Shown here one piece after another: positions 34,994 to 46,144 of a stretch of 64,000 nt of DNA. Origin of the DNA: Dictyoglomus sp. NZ13-RE01 (lineage in GTDB: Bacteria > Dictyoglomota > Dictyoglomia > Dictyoglomales > Dictyoglomaceae). Made by a program: the position numbers and the translations under genes. Below the pieces are notes generated by a model. The model had not been told where the DNA came from and made no database searches. It was given only the letters and a program-made list of their open reading frames with translations. Position 1 is the stretch's first letter. Every line of letters begins with the position of its first letter. Where the stretch lies: positions 1 through 64,000 of the forward strand of contig NIRF01000007.1 in NCBI GenBank assembly GCA_002878375.1, in the 5' to 3' direction.

Positions 34994-35784
34994 AAAATCC
35001 CTCTCTCTTCCAAGAATTTTATAATAATATCTACAGCCTTTTCAGGGTCCTTTTCTTTAATCTTTATCCCTTGCCTTGAAAGCTTTGGATAGAATATTTT
35101 CACTACCCTTGTAGGAGATCCTAAAAGTCCCACTTCTTTTTCTGAAAGTTCTAAATCTTTAAGGCTTATTATTGGAATATCTGTTTCTCTTGCTTTTATT
35201 TTACCAGCCAATGTGGGAAGTCTTGGCTCTGAGATTGCTTTTATCACTGAGATTACGCAGGGCAATGAAGATAAGACCAATTCCTTTCCTTCTTCTATTT
35301 CTCTCTCTACAATAATATAATCCTTTCCTATTTCAATAATTTTGCTTACATAGGTTAATACTGGAAGATCTAATTGAGCGGCAAGGCTTGGTCCTACCTG
35401 TCCTGTTTCTCCATCAGTTGCCCTTTCACCTGTAAAGATGATAGAAAAATTTCCCAATTTTTTTATAAAACTTGAAAGAGTATAAGATGTTGCCCAAGTA
35501 TCTGCGCCTGCAAAAGCTTTATCTGAGAGAAGGTATCCTTTATCACATCCCATAGAAATTGCCTCTTTTATTGCTTCTTTTGCCTTTGGAGGTCCCATGG
35601 AAACAACTACAATTTCTGTCTCTTCTTTTACTTTTTCTTTAACCTGCAAGCTTGCTTCTATGGCATATAAATCTAAAGGGTTTATAACTGCCTCTACCTC
35701 TTCCCTTTTCATAGTTCCTGTTTCTTCATCCATTTTTACTTTATCTGTTGCCGGAACCTGTTTAACAAGAACTGCAATCCTCAC
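34990..35784 (-). CDS. etfB: electron transfer flavoprotein beta subunit
   Basis: 264 residues beginning RIAVLVKQVPATDKVK; the EtfB nucleotide-binding features AIEASLQVKE, GERATDGETGQVGPSLAAQL near 118-137 and the SLPCVISVIKAISEPRLPTL signature near 178 are present. It starts at GTG after GAGAGGAG. First gene of the etfB-etfA-glcD operon. Bifurcating forms carry an extra FAD in EtfB; that cannot be decided by eye. Confidence 0.93.
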   Translation of the reverse strand: MRIAVLVKQVPATDKVKMDEETGTMKREEVEAVINPLDLYAIEASLQVKEKVKEETEIVVVSMGPPKAKEAIKEAISMGCDKGYLLSDKAFAGADTWATSYTLSSFIKKLGNFSIIFTGERATDGETGQVGPSLAAQLDLPVLTYVSKIIEIGKDYIIVEREIEEGKELVLSSLPCVISVIKAISEPRLPTLAGKIKARETDIPIISLKDLELSEKEVGLLGSPTRVVKIFYPKLSRQGIKIKEKDPEKAVDIIIKFLEERGIL

Positions 35785-35799
35785 AATTTCACTCCTCTC

Positions 35800-37374
35800 T
35801 TATTCCTCTCTTATTTTCAATATTTTATCACATATTTCCAAAGTTATATCTACTAAAAGGGGATCAAAGTGAGTTCCTTTGCATCTTAAAAGTTCTTCTC
35901 TTACTTTATCTTCTGGTAATGGATCCTTATATGGTCTTTTTGATAGCATAGCATCAATAGCATCCGCTATGCATACAATTCTTCCCTCCAAAGGATGATG
36001 AGGTTTTTATATTAGGATATGAGAATTTTTTCCATCCCCATCACCTACCTTTAAAAGTTTATCTACAAGCTCTGAGATCCTCTTTGTAGAAATATCCATC
36101 TCATTAATGATTTCCTTTAATCTACTGGGAAATTCTTCATAATATCCAGCTTTCAAAAGTTGAATATATCCTGAGATAACACATAAAGGATTCCTAAACT
36201 CATGGGATGTCTTCTTAATAAATGATTCTCTTTTTCTTCCCATTTCTTTAAGAATTTGTGTGTATCTTAAATTGGAGTATATAGAAAATAGTGAAAGAAT
36301 AAAAATTTTATAAAGTTGAAAAGTAGATTCATCTTCCCTTTTAATTATTACCGTCACACCTTCTTTTTCTATCTTATCAAATACTTCTAAATTATAATCT
36401 TCAATCTTTTCAGGGAGGGAAGATGGATTTTTATAGACAAGATTTTTATCATAAAATACTGCTACTGGAATTTTCTCCTTTTCGAAAAATTCCACTAGTA
36501 ACCTATTTATCTCTTCTGTATCCTTACAGTCTAAGGCAAGATGAAGAGTATTTAGAATTTTTTCCTGAGTATTTATAATATTTGAAATACTCTCGGAAAG
36601 TTTTGATCCTTCCCTTTTATATTCTTCACTCAGAATTCTATATTCCTTTAGAGGATTATAAACAAAATTTACTAAGGTGAAAAAGGCGATATTGAAGACC
36701 CCTATTATTTTAAGAGTATGCCCCATCCACAAAGTCCATTCAAAAGGAGATAAATACTTAATAAAGGACAGTTCACTGAAAGAAAAAGATAAGCCTCCAA
36801 GAAATAGATATGGATTTTTTCTATTCATAATGGCAAAGACGAAAAATAATAAGGAATAAAAAATTTCTAATTGGCTTTTTAAAGGAGTTGTTCCTATGTT
36901 TTCTGAATAAAAAAGATTTGTAGGAAGATACCTTGGTATAAATATTAAAAGCATAGAAAAAGGAGGGAGAAGATAAGATATACGTTTAACTCTATCTGAA
37001 ATTTTTGGAGATTTCATATAGAAAATAGCTATAAACATTCCTATGCTTTGTATAAATCTTGCAAGCATCCAATAAGTTACCGCTAAGGAAGTATTGCTTA
37101 TTTCAGGGAAACCTGGATAATATAAAGTATGAGGCACGTCTAATATGGCAGAGGAGAGAAATGTTATTCCAAGAATTTGTAAAAATGGTGTTCTTTCAGT
37201 GTTTGGAATGGAGATGAGTACAATGAATATGAGGATTGAAATAAATATGGAGAGAAGTTCTAACAAAAAGTGAGTGGCATAGGAATATCCCAAAATAAAT
37301 ATAAGTAGGAATATTAAGCTAGTAGCTATTAAATTATGTATTAATAGAGATTTTGATATATAATTTTTCCCCAT
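35800..37374 (-). pseudogene. broken sensor: MASE3-like membrane domain, HisKA, remnant of HD-GYP
   Basis: The first part (37374-36007) has about seven or eight hydrophobic helices resembling MASE3, a linker domain and a HisKA dimerisation helix with SHEFRNPLCVISGYIQLL near 395. Instead of an ATPase domain it runs into VGDGDGKNSHILI and a TAA (36009-36007). The same frame then continues after the stop as KPHHPLEGRIVCIADAIDAML...KGTHFDP, the C-terminal part of an HD-GYP phosphodiesterase, without its HD motif. The gene therefore looks like a fusion left by an internal deletion plus a nonsense codon. Neither kinase nor phosphodiesterase activity is expected. Confidence 0.75.
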
Positions 37375-37450
37375 ATTTTTATTTTATAATAAAAATTTTG
37401 GATTTACTATGGTAAAATAAATAGGGTAAAAATAATTTGAAGGTGGGGAA

Positions 37451-38792
37451 ATGAAGGAGAAGATATTAAAAAAAGCTCCTATACGTATTACTCTTTTTTA
37501 TATTTTATTTAGTATACTTTGGATTTTATTCTCTGATAGACTCTTAGATATTCTCTTTCCCAATCCTGACATTGCTTTAAAGGTCCAAACATATAAAGGA
37601 TGCTTTTTTGTAATAATTACTGGATTAATTCTTTATAAATTACTTTCAAGGGAGTATAAGGCTCATCTTCTGTTAGAAGAGATTTTAGAGAGGGATGTTG
37701 TAAAGGAACAAGCGGATCTTCTTGATTGGGCAACAGACGCAATTATAGTCAAAGATCTTGAGGATAGAATTCTTTTTTGGAATAAAGGAGCAGAAAGACT
37801 ATATGGATGGAAGAAAGAAGAAGTCTTAGGAAAGAAAGTTACTGAATTTCATTTTAAAGATATTTCTTTACATGAAAAGATAAAAGAGAAGGTATTAAGA
37901 GAGGGGGAATGGATGGGAGAGGTAGAACAAAAAAATAAAGATGGGAAAGATATTATTGTGGGAAATAGATGGGTATTAGTGAGGGATAAAGAAGGAAAGC
38001 CTACTAAGATAATGGTCATAAACACAGATATTACAAAAAGAAAATTGTTAGAAAACCAACTTATTAGAGCACAAAAGTTAGAAAGTATTGGTATTTTGGC
38101 AGGAAGTATAGCTCATGATTTAAAAATATCCTATCACCTATATCTATGGGGCTTCAAATTCTTAAAACAAAGATTAGTGATGAAAGTATTTTGGATACTA
38201 TTAATATGATGGAAGAGACTTTAAAAAGGGGAATAAATCTTAGCAATCAAATATTATCTATTGTAAGAAGTGAAGGTGGAAAAATAGAGCTTATTCAAGT
38301 AAAAGACATAATTAGAGAGATAGAAAGGCTATTGAGAGAGACATTCCCAAAAAATATTGACATTAAAGTAGAAGTTTCAGAGGACTTATATCCCATAATG
38401 GGAGATGCTACAAAGATCCATCAGGTCCTCATGAATCTTTGTGTAAATGCAAGAGATGCTATGCCAAATGGTGGAGTTTTAGAAATCTCCGCAAAAAATA
38501 TCCATCTTGATGAAGATTTTACAAGATGGATTCCTAATGCAAAACCTGGTTTCTACGTTTTGATAACTGTTTCTGATACTGGTGTAGGTATACCCAAGGA
38601 TATTATGAATAAAATCTTTGATCCTTTCTTTACTACAAAAAAGAGGGAACAGGACTTGGTCTTTTCATATTATATTCTGTGGTAAAGGAGCATGGGGGAT
38701 TTGTTGATGTAGAAAGTGAGATAGGTAAAGGAACAACCTTTAAAATTTATCTTCCTGGAGAGGAGAAATATGAAAACTATTTTAGGAGTTGA
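37451..38792 (+). pseudogene. PAS-domain sensor histidine kinase with two frameshifts
   Basis: Two N-terminal helices, a PAS domain (ATDAIIVKDLEDRILFWNKGAERLYGW, ~95-120), the phospho-acceptor SIAHDL near residue 222, then an ATPase domain with NLCVNARDAM, VSDTGVGI and FFTTK. The frame breaks at the A5 run 38122-38126 (one A more gives HDLKNILSPISMGLQIL) and at the GGG at 38645-38647 (one G more gives KKRGTGLGLF). The last frame ends with [13 protein letters not shown] and TGA at 38790-38792, overlapping namZ. No response-regulator gene is adjacent. Confidence 0.78.
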
Positions 38793-39912
38793 TGTTTTAA
38801 GAAGGAACAATTTTGAAATTTTAAAGGGGAAAAGGATAGGACTAATTACAAACTATTCAGGAGTATCTTCTGATCTGAAAAGTAACGTTGATCTAATGAT
38901 AAAAGAGGGAATAAAAATTCAAAAGATATTTACTCCTGAACATGGACTTTTTGGAATAGCGGATGGACTTTCCATAGAAAATTCTCATCATCCAAAATAT
39001 GGAATAAAAATAGTAAGTCTTTATGGGAAAAAATTAAAGCCAAAAGAAGAGGACTTGGAAGATATAGACATCTTGGTTTATGATATTCAGGATGTAGGGT
39101 TAAGATTTTACACCTTTATATATACATTAGCTTATACCTTAGAAACAGCCTCTGAATTTAATATTCCATATATTGTTCTTGATAGACCTAATCCTCTTTC
39201 AGGAGAAATAATAATAGGTCCAAGAATAAGGGAAAATTTAAACTCCTTCGTAGGAGGCTACTTTCTTCCCATAAGATATGGACTTACTATTGGAGAGCTT
39301 GCCCTTTATTTTAAAAAATTGAAAAATTTAGATGTAGATTTGAAAGTTATAAAAATGGAGAATTGGAAAAGAAATATGTTTTATCCTGAGACAGAACTTT
39401 TATGGAATGTTCCTTCGCCTAACCTCCCAACCTTTAGCTCAACTATATGTTACGCAGGGATGTGCTTTTTTGAAGCAGTAAATGTTTCTGAGGGAAGAGG
39501 AACAACAAAGCCTTTTGAGTATATTGGGGCTCCTTGGCTTGATGAAGATATTTTATATGAAGAACTTTCCAAAGAGAACTTTTCTGATATTGCCTTTAGG
39601 AAGAGATATTTTATTCCGGAATTTTCTAAATATAAAGGGGAGATTTGTAGAGGATTAGAATTCTTCCCATTAAACTTTAAAGCAGACTTTATAAGAGTAG
39701 CTTTATCTCTTTTGAAAATTATTTTTAAGTATTTTCCAGATAAAATCCAGTTTGTGAAGTATAATGAGGTGGAAAGAATAGATTATTTAATTGGGGATGA
39801 GGAAACAAAAAGAGACCTAATAGAGGGTAGAGGCTGGCAGGAAATATATGAACGATGGAAAAAAGAAGAAGAGGCTTTTAAAGATTTTATATTAGATATT
39901 TTGTTATATTAG
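38770..39912 (+). CDS. namZ: exo-beta-N-acetylmuramidase NamZ (DUF1343, GH171)
   Basis: 380 residues of the DUF1343 family: [13 protein letters not shown] near 20-32, FTPEHGLFG near 57-65, [18 protein letters not shown] near 100-117, DRPNPL near 139 and SPNLPTF...[17 protein letters not shown] near 217-260. The family was characterised as releasing terminal MurNAc from peptidoglycan strands. No signal peptide is seen, so it would act on imported fragments. It is 9 bp before a serine hydrolase gene, as in the Bacillus ybbC-ybbE (namZ-amlB) region. Confidence 0.88.
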   Translation: MKTILGVDVLRRNNFEILKGKRIGLITNYSGVSSDLKSNVDLMIKEGIKIQKIFTPEHGLFGIADGLSIENSHHPKYGIKIVSLYGKKLKPKEEDLEDIDILVYDIQDVGLRFYTFIYTLAYTLETASEFNIPYIVLDRPNPLSGEIIIGPRIRENLNSFVGGYFLPIRYGLTIGELALYFKKLKNLDVDLKVIKMENWKRNMFYPETELLWNVPSPNLPTFSSTICYAGMCFFEAVNVSEGRGTTKPFEYIGAPWLDEDILYEELSKENFSDIAFRKRYFIPEFSKYKGEICRGLEFFPLNFKADFIRVALSLLKIIFKYFPDKIQFVKYNEVERIDYLIGDEETKRDLIEGRGWQEIYERWKKEEEAFKDFILDILLY

Positions 39913-39921
39913 GAGGAATCT

Positions 39922-41013
39922 ATGGAAAAAGTTGATCGCCTCATAGAAAAATATATAGAGAATAAAACTTTTCCTGGAGGAGTTTTATTAGTAGGAAATG
40001 ACAAAGAGATTTTATATAAAAAAGCTTATGGGTATAAAGCAATATTTCCTGAAAAAGAGAGGAATTCTGAGGATACTATTTATGATCTTGCAAGCCTTAC
40101 AAAGGTTGTAGGGACAACCCCTGCAGTAATGAAGCTCTTAGAAGAAGGAGAGATAAGGCTTTGGGATTCTGTAGGGAAATTTTTAAAAGAATTTTCAAAA
40201 GGAGAAAAGGAAAAAGTAAAAATATTTCATCTTCTTACCCATACATCGGGGCTTCCTCCTTATTCTAACGCTTGGAAATATGCAAAAAATTCTGAAGAGT
40301 TAAAAGAAGAACTTTTAAAGACAGAACTTTCTTATAATCCAGGAGAAAACTTAGTATATTCATGTTTGAATTTTATCTTTCTAAGATATATTGTGGAAAA
40401 GATAACGGGAATCTCTTTTGATAAATTTTTAAAAGAAAATATCTTTGAGCCATTAGATATGAAAGATACAGGATTTCTTCCAAGGGATAAGGAAAGAGTT
40501 GCACCAACCTGCGAAAGAGATGGGAAGTTACTAAGAGGAGAGCCTGATGATGAACTTGCTTATTATCAGGGAGGAATAAGTGGAAACGCAGGTCTTTTTT
40601 CTACTGCAGAAGATTTATATAAATATGCAAGATCCTTGATAAACAAAGATTATATGATATTTTCTCCTTATACCATTGAACTTTTTACAAAAGAGCATGT
40701 ATCCTTTAAAGACGAAAAGAGAGGGTTAGGCTGGATGATTAAAAGCATATCCTCTTCTTGCGGAGATCTTTTCAGTGAGAGGAGCTTTGGACATACAGGA
40801 TATACTGGAACAAGTCTTTGGATCGATCCTCTTAAAAATTTGATTATTATTTTTCTTTCCAATAGGACCCATATATCAAGGAAAGTTATAGCTCTTGCCG
40901 ATAGAAGTATAACTCCTCCTGAAGAAAACAATTTAGAGAATATGATAGAATTTAGACCAAGACTACATAATTTGATTGTGATAGAGATTTATAAAATGCA
41001 AAAAGAGAGCTGA
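39922..41013 (+). CDS. class C beta-lactamase-fold serine hydrolase (AmlB-like)
   Basis: 363 residues. Catalytic SxxK is in LASLTKVVG near 56-60; the second motif region reads YSCLNF (usually YSN/YSD); the third is HTGYTG near 290, equivalent to KTG. GGAGGAATCT precedes the ATG. No signal peptide. In other bacteria this partner of NamZ belongs to cell-wall recycling clusters; an esterase or peptidase role on muropeptides is possible but unproven. Confidence 0.85.
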   Translation: MEKVDRLIEKYIENKTFPGGVLLVGNDKEILYKKAYGYKAIFPEKERNSEDTIYDLASLTKVVGTTPAVMKLLEEGEIRLWDSVGKFLKEFSKGEKEKVKIFHLLTHTSGLPPYSNAWKYAKNSEELKEELLKTELSYNPGENLVYSCLNFIFLRYIVEKITGISFDKFLKENIFEPLDMKDTGFLPRDKERVAPTCERDGKLLRGEPDDELAYYQGGISGNAGLFSTAEDLYKYARSLINKDYMIFSPYTIELFTKEHVSFKDEKRGLGWMIKSISSSCGDLFSERSFGHTGYTGTSLWIDPLKNLIIIFLSNRTHISRKVIALADRSITPPEENNLENMIEFRPRLHNLIVIEIYKMQKES

Positions 41014-41031
41014 GCAGAATCTTCCAGTTTT

Positions 41032-41403
41032 TTACAATTTTTCCACACTCCTTGTGGCAATTATGTTGGCTCCTGTATTCATAATATTTTGAATTATTAC
41101 ATCTCCCCTTTTTACAGGTGCTTTAACTTCTTTTTCTTTTATAATCTCCATAATCTCCTTTATATATCTTTTAGGTATTGGTTTATCAGTTCTTACTGAT
41201 ACCAAAGGAAGATTTCCTCCAATAACTTTTATGCTTGTGGTAAGAACCCTTTTTGGATCTTTTATCTCATCTTCTGCATACTCAATTCCTCTTTTACATC
41301 TATTCCCTTCTATTTTTACTATTTCATTTCCATTTAGCTCCACAGTTAGCTTACATCCTAAGGGACATTGCACACAAACAAATTTTTTAATCATAGCTTT
41401 CAC
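41032..41403 (-). CDS. DUF1667 protein with CxxC motif
   Basis: 123 residues: CVQCPLGCKL at residues ~9-18 and a further Cys in GNRCKRG near 36, an arrangement fit for a metal or Fe-S centre, followed by a domain ending near VKRGDVIIQNIMNTGANIIATR. DUF1667 genes commonly follow FAD oxidoreductase and glycerol-3-phosphate dehydrogenase genes, as here. Start overlaps the stop of the oxidoreductase (ATGA). Probably a third subunit of the membrane-independent glycerol-3-phosphate oxidase complex. Confidence 0.85.
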   Translation of the reverse strand: MKAMIKKFVCVQCPLGCKLTVELNGNEIVKIEGNRCKRGIEYAEDEIKDPKRVLTTSIKVIGGNLPLVSVRTDKPIPKRYIKEIMEIIKEKEVKAPVKRGDVIIQNIMNTGANIIATRSVEKL

Positions 41404-42614
41404 GCCTCCTCTATAGAAACCTCTATTTCTTTTAGATTTTCCATATATCTTTCAGGAATTTTTACCCTTAATATTTCACTGGGAATAAGATCTTTATAAT
41501 CTTTTTCATATGTTCCTACCTTTAAAAGACCTCTTTCCATTGGTCTTCTTACTCTAATGTATAAGGTCAAATCTTCTATGGGTGTATAGTAATTGGGGAA
41601 CAAAATCCCTATATTTTTCCCTTTTTTAATAGGAATTTTTGGGGGGAACTTTTCTCCTTTTACATAGAGGCTTGCATATTTTCCTGCCTTTTCTCCTTCT
41701 ATGGTAACGTAGTCCACAAGATCGTAAATTATAGTGCAGTTTCCAGCTGCAAAAATAAAGTCTAAGGATGTTTGTCCTAAGTTTGATACTGAAAATCCCT
41801 TGCTTGTCTTATCTATCTCTACAAAATCCTCAATAAGCTCAATATTAGGAATTAGTCCAACTGATAAGATTAATGTGTCTACATGGAAGGATTTTTCAGT
41901 GCCTGGTATGGGCTTAAAGTTTTCATCCACTTTTGCCACTACTACTTCTTCCAATCTTCCATTTCCTCTTACCTCTACCACTGTTGATGATAAATATAGA
42001 GGTATATTGTAGTCTTCAAGACACTGTACCACATTTCTTAGAAGTCCTCCTGGATAGGGCAGTCTTTCTACAACTCCTACTACTTCTACCCCTTCTAAGG
42101 TAAGTCTTCTTGCCATAATAAGTCCTATATCTCCTGAGCCTAAAATTAGTGCTCTTTTTCCTGGAAGTATGTTTTGGATATTTATATATCTTTGGGCAAC
42201 TCCTGCAGTAAATATGCCGGAAAGTCTTTTTCCAGGTATAAAAAGGCTTCCAAAGGGTCTTTCCCTTGCTCCTGTTGCCATAACTATGGTTTTTGTCTCA
42301 ATAGTTTTTACTCCTTCAGGGGTAATAAGATATATTTTTTTGTTTTTCTCATCTATGGAGTGAAGGAATGAGTTTGATAGTACCTTTATACTTGTATTTT
42401 TTAACATGTCAATAAAGATTTCTGCATATTCAGGACCTGTTAATTCCTGTTTGAAGTAATGCAGTCCAAAACCATTATGGATACATTGGTTTAAAATTCC
42501 ACCTATCCTCTCATCCCTTTCTATAAGGACTGCATCTACCCCCTCTTTATAAGCAGAAAGGATTGCACCAAGACCTGCAGCTCCTCCACCTATTACTACA
42601 ATGTCTGTTTTCAT
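41400..42614 (-). CDS. FAD/NAD(P)-dependent oxidoreductase of the glycerol operon
   Basis: 404 residues from the ATG at 42614, which follows GGGAGG and overlaps the previous stop (ATGA). The FAD fingerprint VVIGGGAAGLGAILSA is at residues 5-20; a second Rossmann motif ALILGSGDIGLIMARRL near 165 binds NAD(P); ATG box MATGARERPFG near 120. It takes the place of GlpB in a GlpA-GlpB-DUF1667 arrangement and likely passes electrons from glycerol-3-phosphate to NAD(P) or another acceptor. Confidence 0.85.
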   Translation of the reverse strand: MKTDIVVIGGGAAGLGAILSAYKEGVDAVLIERDERIGGILNQCIHNGFGLHYFKQELTGPEYAEIFIDMLKNTSIKVLSNSFLHSIDEKNKKIYLITPEGVKTIETKTIVMATGARERPFGSLFIPGKRLSGIFTAGVAQRYINIQNILPGKRALILGSGDIGLIMARRLTLEGVEVVGVVERLPYPGGLLRNVVQCLEDYNIPLYLSSTVVEVRGNGRLEEVVVAKVDENFKPIPGTEKSFHVDTLILSVGLIPNIELIEDFVEIDKTSKGFSVSNLGQTSLDFIFAAGNCTIIYDLVDYVTIEGEKAGKYASLYVKGEKFPPKIPIKKGKNIGILFPNYYTPIEDLTLYIRVRRPMERGLLKVGTYEKDYKDLIPSEILRVKIPERYMENLKEIEVSIEEA

Positions 42615-44047
42615 GATCTTACCCTCCCATTCAAAATCCAAGATTCCTCAGAATTTGTAACTATCTCAGAGATATCCTTATTAAGCTCTCTCGCTAAAAT
42701 TTCTAAGATTCTTGGTCCACAGAAATTTCCCTGGCATCTTCCAAAGGAAGCACGCGTTCTAAACTTGACTCCATCCAATGTGGTTGCTCCTCTTTTTATA
42801 GCCTCAACTATCTCCCTTTCAGTTACCATATTGCAGTAACATACAATTTTTCCACACAAAGGATCCTTTTTAATCTCCTCATTCCATTCTTCCAAGGAAA
42901 GCTCTGAATATTTTTTAATCCTTTCCCTCTTTGCAATAAAATCTTTTTTCCTTACCAAATTGATCTTTAGTTTTTCCTGAATGATCTCTACCACGTATTC
43001 TGCAATGGCTGGAGCTGCTGTAAGTCCTGGAGATCTTATTCCAATCACATTGATAAAGTTTGGAACAGATTCACTTTCTTTTATAAAGAAATCTTTATTA
43101 GGGGTTTCTGCACGAAGCCCTGCAAAAGTTTTTATTGCATAGGATATATCAAGAGATGGAACTAATCTTCTGGTGTCCTCTATTACCTTTTTTAATCCTT
43201 CTTGGGATGTAGAAGTGTTTTCCTTTTGATCTTCAGGAAGGTCCTCTGCAGTAGGTCCTAAAAGGACTCCTCCATCAATGGTAGGAAGTACTAATATTCC
43301 TTTAGATTTTGGAGTTGGTGTGGGGAATATAATGGATTTTACAATACCACCTATCTTTTTATCCAAAAGTATATACTCTCCCCTTCTTGGATGAATAGGT
43401 ACAAATTCTGTTCCTGCTATCTTTGCTATCTCATCTCCGTATAAGCCTGCGGAATTAATGACTAAGTCCGCCTCGTAATAGTTTTTATTAGTAATTACTT
43501 TTGAGATCTTTCCATTCTTTTTCTCAAAATCAATTACTTTTTCTCCAAGTACAAGCTTTAACCCATTTGTTACTGCATTTTCAATAGCTGAGATCACAGC
43601 CCCCCAAGGCTCTATAATCCCTGCTGTAGGTGCCCACAAAGCATACTTTACCTCCCTATTTAAATTTGACTCTTTCTCAAAGATCTCCTCCCCTTTTAAT
43701 ATTTCAAGTCCTGGCACATTATTTTTCTTTCCCCTTTCTAAAAGCTCTTCCAAAACCTTTAATTCATCTTCATTAAAGGCAACAACAAGAGAGCCAATTC
43801 TTTTTACATCGTATTCCAGCTCTTGGGAGAGTTTAAAATGGAGCTCATTTCCCTTGGCACAAAGTTTTGCTCTTAATGTGCCTGGATGATCGTCATATCC
43901 TGCATGCAAAATAGCAGAGTTCGCCTTGGTAGTTCCCCAGGCAACATCTAAATTCTTTTCTATCAAAGTAATATCTAAATCATATTTTGATAGCTCTCTT
44001 GCAATAAATGCACCTGTTATTCCTCCTCCTATTACTATCACCTTCAT
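42611..44047 (-). CDS. GlpA-like glycerol-3-phosphate dehydrogenase (FAD, BFD-type Fe-S domain)
   Basis: 478 residues. FAD site VIVIGGGITGAFIARELSKYD at 3-23; DAO fold with AILHAGYDDHPGTLRAKLC near 45-63 and GLRAETPNKDFFI near 320. The C-terminal ~90 residues are a BFD-like [2Fe-2S] domain with four cysteines (C-x-C in CYCNMVTEREI and GRCQGNFC). It lies directly downstream of glpK, so it oxidises glycerol-3-phosphate to dihydroxyacetone phosphate. Related proteins are also annotated as L-2-hydroxyglutarate oxidase; context favours glycerol. Confidence 0.85.
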   Translation of the reverse strand: MKVIVIGGGITGAFIARELSKYDLDITLIEKNLDVAWGTTKANSAILHAGYDDHPGTLRAKLCAKGNELHFKLSQELEYDVKRIGSLVVAFNEDELKVLEELLERGKKNNVPGLEILKGEEIFEKESNLNREVKYALWAPTAGIIEPWGAVISAIENAVTNGLKLVLGEKVIDFEKKNGKISKVITNKNYYEADLVINSAGLYGDEIAKIAGTEFVPIHPRRGEYILLDKKIGGIVKSIIFPTPTPKSKGILVLPTIDGGVLLGPTAEDLPEDQKENTSTSQEGLKKVIEDTRRLVPSLDISYAIKTFAGLRAETPNKDFFIKESESVPNFINVIGIRSPGLTAAPAIAEYVVEIIQEKLKINLVRKKDFIAKRERIKKYSELSLEEWNEEIKKDPLCGKIVCYCNMVTEREIVEAIKRGATTLDGVKFRTRASFGRCQGNFCGPRILEILARELNKDISEIVTNSEESWILNGRVRS

Positions 44048-44076
44048 CTTTCCAATCCTCCCTTTTTATAAAATAA

Positions 44077-44104
44077 AAAGCCACACGAACCACCGTGTGG
44101 CTTT
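44077..44104 (-). terminator. terminator after glpK
   Basis: On the minus strand AAAGCCACACG / CGTGTGGCTTT forms an 11-bp stem with a 6-nt loop, followed by TTTTTATTTTAT. It lies between glpK and the GlpA-like gene and probably reduces, without abolishing, downstream expression, since no separate promoter is obvious in the 92-bp gap. Confidence 0.75.
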
Positions 44105-44139
44105 CTTCTCCAAATTCTCCTTACCACACAAGAAGCTAA

Positions 44140-45627
<1,488 letters not shown>

Positions 45628-45647
45628 TTAAAAAACACCTCCCATAA

Positions 45648-45693
45648 AATTAAAAAGCCTTACTTACTCCCTTTTTACAGGAATAAGTAAGGC
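45648..45693 (-). promoter_or_regulatory. leader terminator/attenuator upstream of glpK
   Basis: In the glpK leader RNA, GCCTTACTTA (45693-45684 complement) pairs with TAAGTAAGGC (45666-45657 complement) in a perfect 10-bp stem followed by TTTTTAATTTTATGG, then GGGAGGTG and the start codon. A terminator between promoter and gene implies conditional antitermination, as with GlpP in Bacillus. The factor here is not identified. Confidence 0.65.
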
Positions 45694-45740
45694 CTTTCTC
45701 CAATCTTCTCCTGGCCCCAAATATTCAATTTTCTTATCTT

Positions 45741-45769
45741 AGTATAGTAAAAACCACTATTTTTGTAAA
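45741..45769 (-). promoter_or_regulatory. promoter of the glpK operon
   Basis: On the minus strand: TTTACA (45769-45764), 17 bp, TATACT (45746-45741). Transcription would begin about 45734, giving a leader of ~105 nt that includes the terminator hairpin. Confidence 0.65.
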
Positions 45770-45862
45770 GGGGAGAAGATAAAACAATCGTAAAAAGGTT
45801 GAAAAAATGGTATATTACTATTAGTGCTTAAGTAAAATACTGAGAAAAACAGGAGGGAAAAA

Positions 45863-46077
45863 ATGAGTGAACCTTCTAAAGATTGGCTTTGTAATCTAAA
45901 CGAAACAGAAAGAGAAAAAATTGAATTGGCGCAGTATTTTATTAAATGTTATATTGCAGCAAGGGAGGGGTTGATGTTGTTAAGGAATTAGGAAATCAAA
46001 CTGAAACTACCTTTAGGTTCCGCTGGAATAAAAAAATAGCAGAGGATCCAAGAATAGAATGGTTTTTGAAAAACTAA
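45863..46077 (+). pseudogene. small hypothetical protein gene (~71 residues) with a frameshift
   Basis: The ATG at 45863 follows AGGAGGG. The first 36 codons (SEPSKDWLCNLNETEREKIE... to AAREG) end in another frame from the rest (VDVVKELGNQTETTFRFRWNKKIAEDPRIEWFLKN, TAA at 46075-46077). One additional G in the G4 run at 45967-45970 joins them. The two halves together look like one soluble helical protein. No family is recognised. Confidence 0.5.
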
Positions 46078-46107
46078 ATATTTAATTTTTTCTTTCATCC
46101 CCTTTGC

Positions 46108-46135
46108 TTGACTTAAAGGTTTTATCTGATAATAT
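46108..46135 (+). promoter_or_regulatory. promoter giving a nearly leaderless MFS-ABC operon mRNA
   Basis: TTGACT (46108-46113), 16 bp, TAATAT (46130-46135). The ATG of the MFS gene begins only 9 bp after the -10 box, about where transcription should start, and no Shine-Dalgarno sequence is present. Confidence 0.6.
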
Positions 46136-46144
46136 ATTCTCTGT

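Noticed and set aside
35800-35991. A separate 63-residue HD-GYP gene
   Set aside because: It is the in-frame continuation of the sensor gene past a stop and lacks any start or the HD motif.
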